Of a stretch of 33,081 bases of DNA, positions 15,700 to 23,473 are shown in pieces. The translations under genes and the position numbers were made by a program. Source of the DNA: JAEUJM01 sp044221555 (GTDB lineage Bacteria > Actinomycetota > Acidimicrobiia > Acidimicrobiales > DATDAH01); assembly GCA_044221555.1 (NCBI GenBank), contig JBGAOY010000037.1, positions 1 to 33,081 of the forward strand, read 5' to 3'. The notes beneath the pieces are model-generated. The model ran no database searches, had not been told where the DNA came from, and saw only the letters and a program-made list of their open reading frames with translations. Each line of letters opens with the position of its first letter. Position 1 is the first letter of the stretch.

Positions 15700-17745
15700 C
15701 TACGGCCGGAGCTCGTCCTCCTCCGACTGCGGGGTGACGACCTCGGGCTGCGGAGCGTCATAGGGCGGGAACGGTGCGTCCGAGTAGATGGCCACACCCT
15801 TGGCCCGGAAGGAGACGGCGAGCTCGACCGGCCTGATGCTGTGGACGTACACGGCGGCCCTGACGGCCCACAGGCGGTGGGCGAAGGTGTCCGTGTAGCG
15901 CCGCCGCTGCGTCATGTTGTCGGCGAGCGAGAGGTTGGGATTGCGTTGGCCCCACCACATCATCACCGCCGGCGCCCGGTTCCGGCGCACGAACGAGACG
16001 ACCTCGTCGTCGTCGAAGCGGTTGTAGTACTGGCTGCGGTACAGGGCCACCATGTAGCTGTGGACCGGGTAGAGGTCCTGGATGGCGGCGAGTTGGAGCA
16101 GGTCGAACACGTGGGGGATCACCCGCTCCATCACCGCGGGGTCGCGACCGGCGTCGTCGAGGAAGCGCCTGAAGATCGCCACGTCGGACCTCTTGGTGTC
16201 GAGCACGATGTAGATGTCGGGGTGTTGGCGCATCAGGCGCACCACGTCGTCGCTGAACAGCGGCGTGTACAGGTGACCGTTGGTGTGGAAGCGCCGGGAG
16301 GCCAGGTCGGCTCTGGTCACCTGGCTGAAGGGCCGGTCTAGGCCGAACCGCGGCTCCATCCCGTCATGGGCGGCGAACGCCGAGCCGTCGGCGAGCCGGA
16401 TGAAGTCCACTTCGAACACGCGGAATCCACGGCTGTAGTTGTACGTGAACGCTTCGAGGCTGTTCGTGTACCCGTCGCCGCGGCGCGTGGCGCCCAGCGA
16501 GTGGGCCAGCACCCCGTAGCGGTCGTAGTCCGCCCGCACCCGGGCGAGGTCGACCGGCGGTGCCAGCGCCGGATGGATGTCGATGATCGAGGATTTCGAC
16601 GCGAACACCCCGCCTCCCCCGCCGTACCAGACGGGGTCGGGCTGCGCCCCGGGGGCGTACCACGCGATGTCGGTGCGGCGGTCGCCGTCGAAGTCGGCGA
16701 CGACCGGCGTGTACTCGCCGGCGACGATCACCGGACGTCCCGTGAACCCCGTGAGGCCGCCGAACCACACGGCGTCGCCGGCGGACCCGGGCTGGTACCA
16801 GAACAGGTCGGAGGCGCCGTTGCCGTCGAAGTCCCCGACGAGCGGAGGGCTCCCGGCGACGGCCCGCACCGTGGCGCCGAAGAACCCACCATTGCCGCCG
16901 CCGTACCACACGACGTCGGCCGCCGATCCGGGCCCGAACCAGAGGATGTCCGACCGGCGATCCCCGTTGAAGTCGCCGACACGTGGCGTGTACTCCAGCC
17001 CGATCGCCAACGGCCGACCGGTGAAGCCTCCGCCGGCCACGCCCCGCCACAGCGCGTCGGCGCCGGCGCCTCGGCGGTACCACACGATGTCGGCGGTGCC
17101 GCTCCCGTCGAAGTCGCCCACGACGGGTGCCGGCGAGCCCCCGACGGTCACCGACCGCCCCTCGAAGGTTCCGTTGCGGGTGCCGTACCACACCACCTCG
17201 CCATCCGGCCCGGGGCGGTACCAGAAGATGTCGTCGCGGCGATCACCGTCGAAGTCGGCCACGAACGGCTGGTAGGCGCCGTCGACCCTCGCCTCCCGTC
17301 CCAGGAACCCATGGCCGGCCCCACCGAGCCACACGTAGTCACGAGGCGGTCCGGAGCCGTACCAGAAGACGTCCTCATGGCCGTCACCGTCGAAGTCACC
17401 GGTCAGCGGGAGATAGTCGCCTCCCACGGTGATCGCCTCGCCCGCGAAGCGCCGCCCGGCGGCACCGAACCACGCGTGGTCCTGCGACGCGCCCGCGCCG
17501 TACCAGAGCAGGTCGGCGCGCCGGTCTGCGTCGAAGTCCCCCACGACCGCCGCCGGGGGCGGCGCCGCCTCCTCCAGCGATTGGCTCACCGGAGTGCCCG
17601 CCACCACCTGCGACCTGTCGGCGCGACGCGGCGCGCGGGCTGCGGCCAACCCCGACGCGACAGCCCCGATCACGATCACGGCCACGACCACGACCCGGGT
17701 GGGTCGCCGTGCTGCGCGATGTCGTGTGTCGCCGCCGCGTTCCAT
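15700..17745 (-). CDS. Exported VCBS seven-blade propeller fused to GDPD/PI-PLC-like phosphodiesterase
   Basis: A 681-residue protein. An N-terminal hydrophobic segment (VVVVAVIVIGAVASGLA) after basic residues is a signal peptide or anchor. Seven VCBS/FG-GAP repeats follow (about 60-395), each with a GDFDGD-type calcium loop and a DxxWY strand (for example GDFDGDGHEDVFWYG). This number suits one seven-bladed propeller. The last 280 residues resemble the GDPD/PI-PLC superfamily: LAHSLGA with a catalytic-type histidine, YTNSLEAF, a Gx3FEVDF acidic pair, AAHDG, and IYIVLDTKR. It would cleave glycerophosphodiester or related headgroups, or act on polymers, at the cell surface. ATG 17745 is preceded by GAAGGG; an in-frame ATG at 17775 has a poorer site. 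It lies downstream of the DegT/membrane protein pair. Confidence 0.87.
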   Translation of the reverse strand: MERGGDTRHRAARRPTRVVVVAVIVIGAVASGLAAARAPRRADRSQVVAGTPVSQSLEEAAPPPAAVVGDFDADRRADLLWYGAGASQDHAWFGAAGRRFAGEAITVGGDYLPLTGDFDGDGHEDVFWYGSGPPRDYVWLGGAGHGFLGREARVDGAYQPFVADFDGDRRDDIFWYRPGPDGEVVWYGTRNGTFEGRSVTVGGSPAPVVGDFDGSGTADIVWYRRGAGADALWRGVAGGGFTGRPLAIGLEYTPRVGDFNGDRRSDILWFGPGSAADVVWYGGGNGGFFGATVRAVAGSPPLVGDFDGNGASDLFWYQPGSAGDAVWFGGLTGFTGRPVIVAGEYTPVVADFDGDRRTDIAWYAPGAQPDPVWYGGGGGVFASKSSIIDIHPALAPPVDLARVRADYDRYGVLAHSLGATRRGDGYTNSLEAFTYNYSRGFRVFEVDFIRLADGSAFAAHDGMEPRFGLDRPFSQVTRADLASRRFHTNGHLYTPLFSDDVVRLMRQHPDIYIVLDTKRSDVAIFRRFLDDAGRDPAVMERVIPHVFDLLQLAAIQDLYPVHSYMVALYRSQYYNRFDDDEVVSFVRRNRAPAVMMWWGQRNPNLSLADNMTQRRRYTDTFAHRLWAVRAAVYVHSIRPVELAVSFRAKGVAIYSDAPFPPYDAPQPEVVTPQSEEDELRP

Positions 17746-17853
17746 GTTTGCGACCCTTCGCACTCTTGCGACCATCCAGAGGGGAAGCCCGGCTCTGAGC
17801 GTCGCGCCCGGACCGGCGCCCGCACAGGGCCGAACGACCTCAGCGCACCGGGA

Positions 17854-18525
17854 TCAGGTCACCAACAGGACGATTCGGAGCACCAGCGCCACCGGGATGC
17901 ACACCAGGAGCACCACCGTCAGGGCGAGGGCCACGCCACTGGTGACGAGGGCGAGCGGCCGTAGCGGCAGCGTCACCCCCAACGCATCGGAGACGTGACC
18001 GCGCAGTGGCGACACCGTCTCGCGGTAGAACGTCCAGGCCCGACGCACCCGCCCGCGCGACGCCTCGTCCGGCCCGGCGGCTCGTGACGATCGGGGCGCC
18101 CGGACCCGTGCATAGGTCTGCAGGGCGGTCGCGGTGGCCGCCGGCGCCAGCTCGGTGGCCCGGACGAAGGCCCGATCGAGCCACCAGCGGTGGAAAACCA
18201 ACCAGAGCCCGGGCGCGCAGAGCACGACGAGTGCGACCGCGCTCGACCACCACGGCGGCCGATCGGGCCAGACCGGGGCGGGCAGCAGCAGCCACACCAC
18301 CACCCCCGCGGCGAGGCCGATCCTGCCCGCGATCCCGAGCGGTCGGGCGAGGCGGCGGGCGAGGACGCTGGCCCGCCCCACCAGCTCCTCCACCCGGCTC
18401 GGCGTCGGGCTCGCCGACGGGTCCTCGCCCGCGCCCGGGTCCGGGTCCGGGTCCGGGCCCGGCGGGGTCGTCCCGCTCAACGCCGCCTCGCCTGCTCGCG
18501 TCGGGAGCCCGTCGACACCGCTCAC
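17854..18525 (-). CDS. Unrecognised membrane protein
   Basis: A 223-residue protein I cannot assign to a family. It begins with a Pro/Asp/Gly-rich cytoplasmic-type tail containing PDPDPDP. Three hydrophobic segments follow: IGLAAGVVVWLLLPAPVW, AVALVVLCAPGLWLVF, and a long C-terminal stretch of about 33 residues (ALVTSGVALALTVVLLV and on) that could span the membrane once or form a hairpin. A basic, Ala-rich helical region lies between segments two and three. Its GTG start overlaps the aminotransferase stop by four bases (GTGA), so translation is probably coupled and the two may work together, for instance in envelope glycan assembly. The VCBS/phosphodiesterase gene follows 108 bp downstream. 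Confidence 0.75.
   Translation of the reverse strand: MSGVDGLPTRAGEAALSGTTPPGPDPDPDPGAGEDPSASPTPSRVEELVGRASVLARRLARPLGIAGRIGLAAGVVVWLLLPAPVWPDRPPWWSSAVALVVLCAPGLWLVFHRWWLDRAFVRATELAPAATATALQTYARVRAPRSSRAAGPDEASRGRVRRAWTFYRETVSPLRGHVSDALGVTLPLRPLALVTSGVALALTVVLLVCIPVALVLRIVLLVT
18435..18458. repeat. Hexanucleotide microrepeat (CCGGGT)3 plus one variant
   Basis: Three exact copies of CCGGGT (18435-18452) and a fourth reading CCGGGC lie in the N-terminal tail of the unrecognised membrane protein, where they encode the Pro-Asp run. Slippage here changes length by two residues without breaking the frame. Confidence 0.8.
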
Positions 18526-19652
18526 ACCTCGACGGCGGCGGCGACGGCCACGTGCACGGCGGCGGCCACGTGGTCGACGTCGGCGGCGGTCAGCGCGTTG
18601 CCCGACGGCAGCACCAGGCCGTTGGGCGCGAACGTCTCACACCCGTCGAGCGGCGCCCTGAACCTCGAGCGGTCGCCGGCACCCGGATGGAGGTGGAGGG
18701 GGCGGTAGAAGCCGCGGGTCTCCACGCCCGACGCCCGCAGCGCCCGCCCGAGGCCGGGTGCGCCCCCGGCCACCAGCTCGGGCTCGACCAGGATGGCGTA
18801 GGCCCAGTTCGCGTGGCGGTCGCCGGCTCGCACCGGTGCCGGCGGGCGTAGGCCCGGCACGTTGCCCAGCGCCTCGGTGTAGCGGTCGGCGTTGGCGGCC
18901 TTCCGATCGAGGAACTCGTCGAGACGCTCGAGCTGCGCCAGGCCCACGGCTGCGGCGAACGCGGACATCCGGTCGTTGAACCCGACGGCCGAGTGGACGT
19001 AGGCGTGCTCCGGGTCGGCGACCTGGGCGTGTCGCTGCAGCCACCGCAGGCGATCGGCCAGGGCGGCATCGTCGGTGGTCACCATGCCGCCCTCGCCCGT
19101 CGTGATCACCTTGTTCGCGTAGAACGAGTAGCAGGACGCGGCACCGACGGCCCCGACGGGTCGGCCTGCGTGGAGCGCACCGAGGCCCTGGGCGCAGTCC
19201 TCGACGAGCAGGAGGTCGCGTTCGCGGCACAGCTGGTCCAAGGCGCCGAGGTCGCACGGGTGGCCGTAGATGTGGACCGCGAGCACGGCGCGGGTGCGGG
19301 ACGTCACGGCGTCCAGGACCGACGCCGCGGTGACGTTGAACGACGCCGGGTCGACATCGACGAGCACGGGCGTGGCGCCGACGACGTTCACCATGTCGGC
19401 GCACGGGGCGAAGGTGAACGACGGCACGATCACCTCGTCGCCCGGCCCGAGGCCCAGCCCCGCGTAGGCCAGGTGCAACGCCGCGGTGCCGCTGGCGGTG
19501 GCCACCGCGTGCGCCGCCCCGACTCGCTCGGCGAAGGCCGTCTCGAACGCGCCCACGGTGGCGCTGTGGCCCCCCGCGTCGCCGGCGGCCACGCACCGCG
19601 CCAGGGCCGCGGCCTCCGCCGGCCCGAGCACGGGCTCGTGGACCCGGATCAC
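18522..19652 (-). CDS. DegT/DnrJ/EryC1/StrS-family PLP sugar aminotransferase
   Basis: A 376-residue PLP enzyme that would transfer an amino group to a keto nucleotide-sugar, as in perosamine or related amino-sugar synthesis. Visible: ATASGTAALH for the cofactor phosphate, PSFTF, the aspartate pair VEDCAQGLGA (D152), and the Schiff-base lysine K181 in YSFYANKVITTGEGGM. The ending carries FYRPLHLHP as in the family. GTG 19652 gives the usual family start (IRVHEPVLG); the frame is open to GTG 19706, but that extension overlaps the divergent gene beginning at 19694. No strong ribosome site is visible for either. Its stop overlaps the start of the next membrane protein gene. The adjacent glycosyltransferase and epimerase support a role in surface polysaccharide. 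Confidence 0.9.
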   Translation of the reverse strand: MIRVHEPVLGPAEAAALARCVAAGDAGGHSATVGAFETAFAERVGAAHAVATASGTAALHLAYAGLGLGPGDEVIVPSFTFAPCADMVNVVGATPVLVDVDPASFNVTAASVLDAVTSRTRAVLAVHIYGHPCDLGALDQLCRERDLLLVEDCAQGLGALHAGRPVGAVGAASCYSFYANKVITTGEGGMVTTDDAALADRLRWLQRHAQVADPEHAYVHSAVGFNDRMSAFAAAVGLAQLERLDEFLDRKAANADRYTEALGNVPGLRPPAPVRAGDRHANWAYAILVEPELVAGGAPGLGRALRASGVETRGFYRPLHLHPGAGDRSRFRAPLDGCETFAPNGLVLPSGNALTAADVDHVAAAVHVAVAAAVEV

Positions 19653-19693
19653 CGCCGGATCGGCTCGCGGGGGCCTGTAGTAGAAATGCCGGC

Positions 19694-20029
19694 GTGTCGA
19701 CCGCACCCACCGACGTGCACGAGGAGCTGACCTACTGGCGCACCCTTGCCGAGCAGCGGGGACGGGTGATCCAGTCGCTGCACGAGTTCAACTACTGGCA
19801 CGCGGCGACCGTAGCGCGGGGCGAGGTGATCACCGGCCTGGAGCGCTCGGTCGAGCTGTGGCGCGAGCGTTGCCTGGCCGCCGAGGCGAACCCCGAGGTG
19901 TTCTCGTCGGTCGAGGTCCCCAGCGGGCCGGTACCGTCGCTCACACCCGAGCGCTTCGCGCTCAAGGTCGCCCTGCGGGTGCTGCACCCGTTGCACGAGC
20001 GAGTCGTGCGCCGGCTCGACGCCAGCTGA
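19694..20029 (+). CDS. Small unrecognised protein at head of glycan operon
   Basis: A 111-residue protein I do not recognise. The first 65 residues are charged and look helical, possibly a short coiled coil (EELTYWRTLAEQRG, then SVELWRERCLAAEA), with two aromatic YW pairs. The C-terminal part (ERFALKVALRVLHPLHERVVRRLD) is a likely amphipathic basic helix. There is no signal peptide or transmembrane segment. It starts at GTG 19694 without a clear ribosome site; TAGTAGAAA lies 8-16 bases before, so a leaderless mRNA is possible. It is 19 bp before the next gene and divergent from the aminotransferase. By position it may be an accessory or scaffold factor for the glycosyltransferase, but that is inference. 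Confidence 0.7.
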   Translation: MSTAPTDVHEELTYWRTLAEQRGRVIQSLHEFNYWHAATVARGEVITGLERSVELWRERCLAAEANPEVFSSVEVPSGPVPSLTPERFALKVALRVLHPLHERVVRRLDAS

Positions 20030-20048
20030 GCCGGTCCGAGCTCCGCCG

Positions 20049-20849
20049 ATGCGACGCGTGCCCCTCTTGGTCGTCGGGGCCACCGACCCGGTTGCCGCTG
20101 CCTTCCGGACCCTCGTCGGGTCCCTTGGCGGCGACCTCGCCGGCCGTGAGGGGCTGCACCTCGACCTCGCCGAGGGGCTCGGGCCGGAGCCCTCGATCGT
20201 GGTCGACGCCACCACGAGCCCGGATCCCGACACCGTCGTCGCCCGGCGCGGCACGGGCATGGCCGCCATCCGCGACGGACACGCGCTCGTCACCGCCGAT
20301 CTCGCGACCTTCACCGACGACCCGGTCGACCTGGCGGTGGCGATGGCTGACCGCCGCGTGGGCCTGAGCGGGGCCCTCCTGCCCGGATCGGCGTTGGTCA
20401 CCACGCTGTCGCGGCTGCGCGACGCGGGGGACCAGGTGGAGGAGGTCGTGCTCACCGGAGCCGGTCCGGAACGCCTCGCTGGCGAGGCGACGGTGGTCTC
20501 GGGCCTGATCGGGATCGAGATCGCCGTCGCGCAGGTGCGGGTCGGCCGACCGGGCACCACCGGCGACGACGGGGTGTGGTCGGCGACGGTCACGGGCAAC
20601 GCCTTCCCGAGGGTCGACCCCCTCCCCACGCCGGTCCGCGCCGCGGCGTCCTCCGCTCCGACATCTGATCCGGGCACCCGGTCGGCGAGCATCCGAACGG
20701 CGCGTCTGGAGTCCCCGCTCACGCTTCAGGGCCCGTCCGCAACCGTCGACGTGGTGGCGGCCGAGCTCTTCGCCGATGTCGTCGAGCTCGCCCGCCAGGT
20801 CGACCCGCCGTGGCGGGGGCACCGGCGGAAGGTCGCGTCGTTCCGATGA
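20049..20849 (+). CDS. Homoserine-dehydrogenase-like Rossmann protein, probably not a true HSD
   Basis: A 266-residue protein with an N-terminal Rossmann-like strand (PLLVVGATDPVAAAF). Its layout recalls homoserine dehydrogenase: IVVDATTSPDPD, a GHALVTAD strand where HSD has VVTANK, and GSALVTTLSRLRDAGDQVEEVVL where HSD has the substrate-domain start ending in the NGT loop. The lysine of VVTANK is replaced and NGT is not present, so threonine-pathway catalysis seems unlikely. The C-terminal 70 residues are variable and Ala/Ser-rich. Its TGA overlaps the ATG of the glycosyltransferase by four bases (ATGA), pointing to coupled translation. A nucleotide-sugar or polyol oxidoreductase, or a non-catalytic binding role, are alternatives. 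The family assignment is tentative. Confidence 0.6.
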   Translation: MRRVPLLVVGATDPVAAAFRTLVGSLGGDLAGREGLHLDLAEGLGPEPSIVVDATTSPDPDTVVARRGTGMAAIRDGHALVTADLATFTDDPVDLAVAMADRRVGLSGALLPGSALVTTLSRLRDAGDQVEEVVLTGAGPERLAGEATVVSGLIGIEIAVAQVRVGRPGTTGDDGVWSATVTGNAFPRVDPLPTPVRAAASSAPTSDPGTRSASIRTARLESPLTLQGPSATVDVVAAELFADVVELARQVDPPWRGHRRKVASFR

Positions 20850-22501
20850 GGTCACTGATCTACAACCAGTGGGTCGCCACGCTCGGCGGGGGTGAGCAGA
20901 CCCTCGGAGCGTTCGCGCTCACGCTGGCGGCGTACGGCCCCGTCGACGTGATCACGCACGAACAGCCGGACTGGGACCGGTTCCGAGAGATCCTCGGATT
21001 CGACCTCGCCGAGGTCGGGTGCCGGGTGGTGCCCGAGGACCCGATGCACTACCGGGGGGTCTCCGAGGCGACCCGCGACTACGACCTGTTCGTCAACTGC
21101 TCCTACCTCGACCACGTGCGTGCCTACGCCCGGTGCAACGTCATGCAGGTGTTCTTCCCGCCGGCGCCGCCGGCCGACGCGGGCGCCGTCCGCCCGCTCC
21201 CCCGCCGCCTCGACGCCCCCGGGCCCACCATCGAGGCCGTCGGTGGCCTCTATCGGCTCGAGTCGGACTACCACGGCCCGTTCGCCTGGACCGACGGGTG
21301 CGGACGGTTCGCCCTGTCGGGCGCCGACGCAGGGCCCGTCGAGCTGACTGTGAGCGTCGCCAGCATCCGCCCAGCCGGCGAGGAGCCGGCCGACGTGGTG
21401 ATCATGGCGGACGGGGTGCCCCTCGGGCCGCCGGTGACGCTCCCCGAACGCGGGTACGTCACGCTCAGCCCGACCCTGCCCGCCGGGCAGCTCCAACCGG
21501 GCCGACCGGTGTTCGTCGACGTGACCAGCTCCACGTTCGCGCCGAGCCGCCACCGCACCGACCCTCGCGCCCTCCTGGGCGTGCGGGTGGCGTCGATCGC
21601 GGCCACCCAGGGCGCCGGGCGCCCGGCGCAGGTCGCCGGGCCCGCCGGCCTCGAGCGCTGGACCGACCACTGCCGATTCTACGACGCCGTCGACAGCTAC
21701 GACCTGCTCCTCGCCAACTCCCACTTCACCCAGCGGTGGATCGCGCAGCGCCTCGGGCGGGCGAGCGAGTTGCTCTACCCACCGGTGCAGGTCGGCCAGT
21801 TCCGATCGGGCGCGAAGCGACACCAGATCATCAGCGTCGGCCGGTTCTTCGTGGAGGGGCACAGCAAGAAGCAGCTGCACATGATCGAGCTGTTCAAGCG
21901 CCTGTGCGACGAGGGCCTCGACGGCTGGGAGTACCACCTCGTGGGTGGCACCCGCCACGACCCGGGAGCGGCGAGGTACCTCGAGCGCTGCCGCGCCGCG
22001 GCGGTGGGCTACCCGATCGTGTTCCATCCCGACGCGCCGCTCTCCACCCTCGCCCGGCTGTACGGCGAGAGCGTCCTGTACTGGAACGCCACCGGCTACG
22101 GGGAGGACCCCGATGTGGAGCCCGACCGCTTCGAGCACTTCGGGATGACCACCGTCGAGGCCATGGCCGGCGGCTGCGTCCCCCTCTCCTACGCGAGGGC
22201 CGGCCAGCCCGAGGTGATCGAACAGTGGCACTCGGGCGTCCTGTTCGAGACCCTCGACGAGCTCGGCGACGCCACGATGCGCCTCATCGACGACCCGCAC
22301 CGCCTCGCCCTGATGTCGGAGGCCGCGATCCTGCGCAGCGGGACGTTCTCGTACGACAACTTCCGCACCTCGCTCCTGCGCATCCTCGCCGACGTCGACG
22401 GCCTCGCCGCCGCCAACGTGCTCACCGACGGCGACGTCCCCTCCGACCGCGACGTCCTCGCCGACAACGGGGTGGTCCCTGCCGCCGGGCCGGCATCGTG
22501 A
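20846..22501 (+). CDS. GT4-type glycosyltransferase with inserted beta-sandwich domain
   Basis: A 551-residue GT-B-fold glycosyltransferase. The N-terminal domain opens with a GGGEQ loop (NQWVATLGGGEQ). Residues about 125-250 are an inserted all-beta module (GLYRLESDYHGPFAWTDG to RALLGVRVASI), resembling sandwich domains found in other bacterial sugar transferases. The N-domain resumes with YDLLLANSHFTQRWI. The donor-binding C-domain has SVGRFFVEGHSKKQ and the GT4 signature E430-x7-E438 (EHFGMTTVEAMAGG). It probably adds a sugar from an activated donor to a surface glycan or lipid carrier at the cytoplasmic face. The ATG at 20846 is fixed by its four-base overlap with the previous stop. Its TGA overlaps the epimerase GTG, so three genes are translationally linked. 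Confidence 0.88.
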   Translation: MRSLIYNQWVATLGGGEQTLGAFALTLAAYGPVDVITHEQPDWDRFREILGFDLAEVGCRVVPEDPMHYRGVSEATRDYDLFVNCSYLDHVRAYARCNVMQVFFPPAPPADAGAVRPLPRRLDAPGPTIEAVGGLYRLESDYHGPFAWTDGCGRFALSGADAGPVELTVSVASIRPAGEEPADVVIMADGVPLGPPVTLPERGYVTLSPTLPAGQLQPGRPVFVDVTSSTFAPSRHRTDPRALLGVRVASIAATQGAGRPAQVAGPAGLERWTDHCRFYDAVDSYDLLLANSHFTQRWIAQRLGRASELLYPPVQVGQFRSGAKRHQIISVGRFFVEGHSKKQLHMIELFKRLCDEGLDGWEYHLVGGTRHDPGAARYLERCRAAAVGYPIVFHPDAPLSTLARLYGESVLYWNATGYGEDPDVEPDRFEHFGMTTVEAMAGGCVPLSYARAGQPEVIEQWHSGVLFETLDELGDATMRLIDDPHRLALMSEAAILRSGTFSYDNFRTSLLRILADVDGLAAANVLTDGDVPSDRDVLADNGVVPAAGPAS

Positions 22502-23433
22502 CCACGCCCCGCCGAGCACTGGTCACGGGCGCCTCGGGCTTCATCGGTCGCCACCTCGTGCCCGCGCTCACGGCACGGTACGAGGTGGTCGACACGGTCG
22601 ACCTGGTCTCGTCACCCGATCCCGTGCCCGGCAGCGAGCACATCGCCGACGCCTGCGACCTGCTGCCACAGCTCGATCGCTACGACGCCGTGTTCCACCT
22701 CGCGGCCACGGTGGGCGGCCGCCAGAGCCTCGAGGACGACCCGATGAGCGTGGTCGGCAACCTCGCCCTCGACGGTGCCTTCTTCCGGTTCGTGGCCCGC
22801 ACCCGGCCCGAGGCCGCCGCCTACATGTCGTCGTCGGCCGTGTACCCGCTCGCCGGCGAGCCCGTCCCCGGCGGCCTCGAGGAATCGGGCGTCGACGTCT
22901 GCGCCTCCCACGTCGGGGTGCCCGACGGGATGTACGGCTGGGTCAAGCTGACCGGCGAGCGGGTCGCCGTCGCCGTCACTGCGCAGACCGGGATCCCGAT
23001 CGCGCTCTACCGTCCCTTCACCGTCTACGGCCCGGGCCAGTCGTCGGACTACCCCGTCCCCGCGATCGTGGCCCGCGCCAGGCAGCGGCTCGATCCGCTC
23101 GTCGTGTGGGGCAGTGGCCGGCAGGTGCGCGACCTCGTGCACGTCGACGACGCCGTCGCGGTCATCGTCGAGTCCCACGGGCACGTCGACGGTGCGATGC
23201 CGATCAACGTCTGCACCGGCGTCGGCACCACGTTCGCCGAGATCGCGGCCCTTGCCGCTGATGCGGTGGGCTACCACCCGACGATCTGCGGCGACCGCTC
23301 GAGGCCCGGCGGCGTGGCGCACCGAGTCGGTGCGCCTCGATCGATGTCGCGCTGGCACGTCCCCACCCGAGGGGTGGCCGAGGGTATCGCCGCGCTGGTC
23401 GAGGGGCCGTCCGCGGCACCGCCGTTGGGCTGA
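22498..23433 (+). CDS. NAD-dependent epimerase/dehydratase (extended SDR)
   Basis: A 311-residue extended short-chain dehydrogenase acting on nucleotide-sugars. The NAD motif GASGFIG is at residues 11-17, HLAATVGG at about 67-74, active-site SSSAVYP around S112-S113, and catalytic Y146-x3-K150 (YGWVK). The substrate-side region RPFTVYGPGQ is typical for UDP-glucose epimerase and dTDP-sugar dehydratase relatives. It could supply an epimerised or dehydrated sugar to the aminotransferase or glycosyltransferase next door. The start GTG 22498 overlaps the previous stop (GTGA). Two alternating open frames here are shadows of this gene and of the upstream glycosyltransferase. A hairpin directly after the stop ends the operon. 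Confidence 0.9.
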   Translation: MTTPRRALVTGASGFIGRHLVPALTARYEVVDTVDLVSSPDPVPGSEHIADACDLLPQLDRYDAVFHLAATVGGRQSLEDDPMSVVGNLALDGAFFRFVARTRPEAAAYMSSSAVYPLAGEPVPGGLEESGVDVCASHVGVPDGMYGWVKLTGERVAVAVTAQTGIPIALYRPFTVYGPGQSSDYPVPAIVARARQRLDPLVVWGSGRQVRDLVHVDDAVAVIVESHGHVDGAMPINVCTGVGTTFAEIAALAADAVGYHPTICGDRSRPGGVAHRVGAPRSMSRWHVPTRGVAEGIAALVEGPSAAPPLG

Positions 23434-23458
23434 CGGCCGGCGGCCAACCGCCCGGCCG
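23434..23458. terminator. Hairpin between convergent genes
   Basis: CGGCCGGCGG (23434-23443) pairs with CCG-C-CCGGCCG (23448-23458) with one bulged base and a CCAA loop. It begins right after the epimerase stop and lies 15 bases before the stop of the convergent minus-strand gene, so it may serve both strands. The GGCCGGCGGCC word is also directly repeated here. Confidence 0.5.
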
Positions 23459-23473
23459 GCGGCCGACCGCGGC

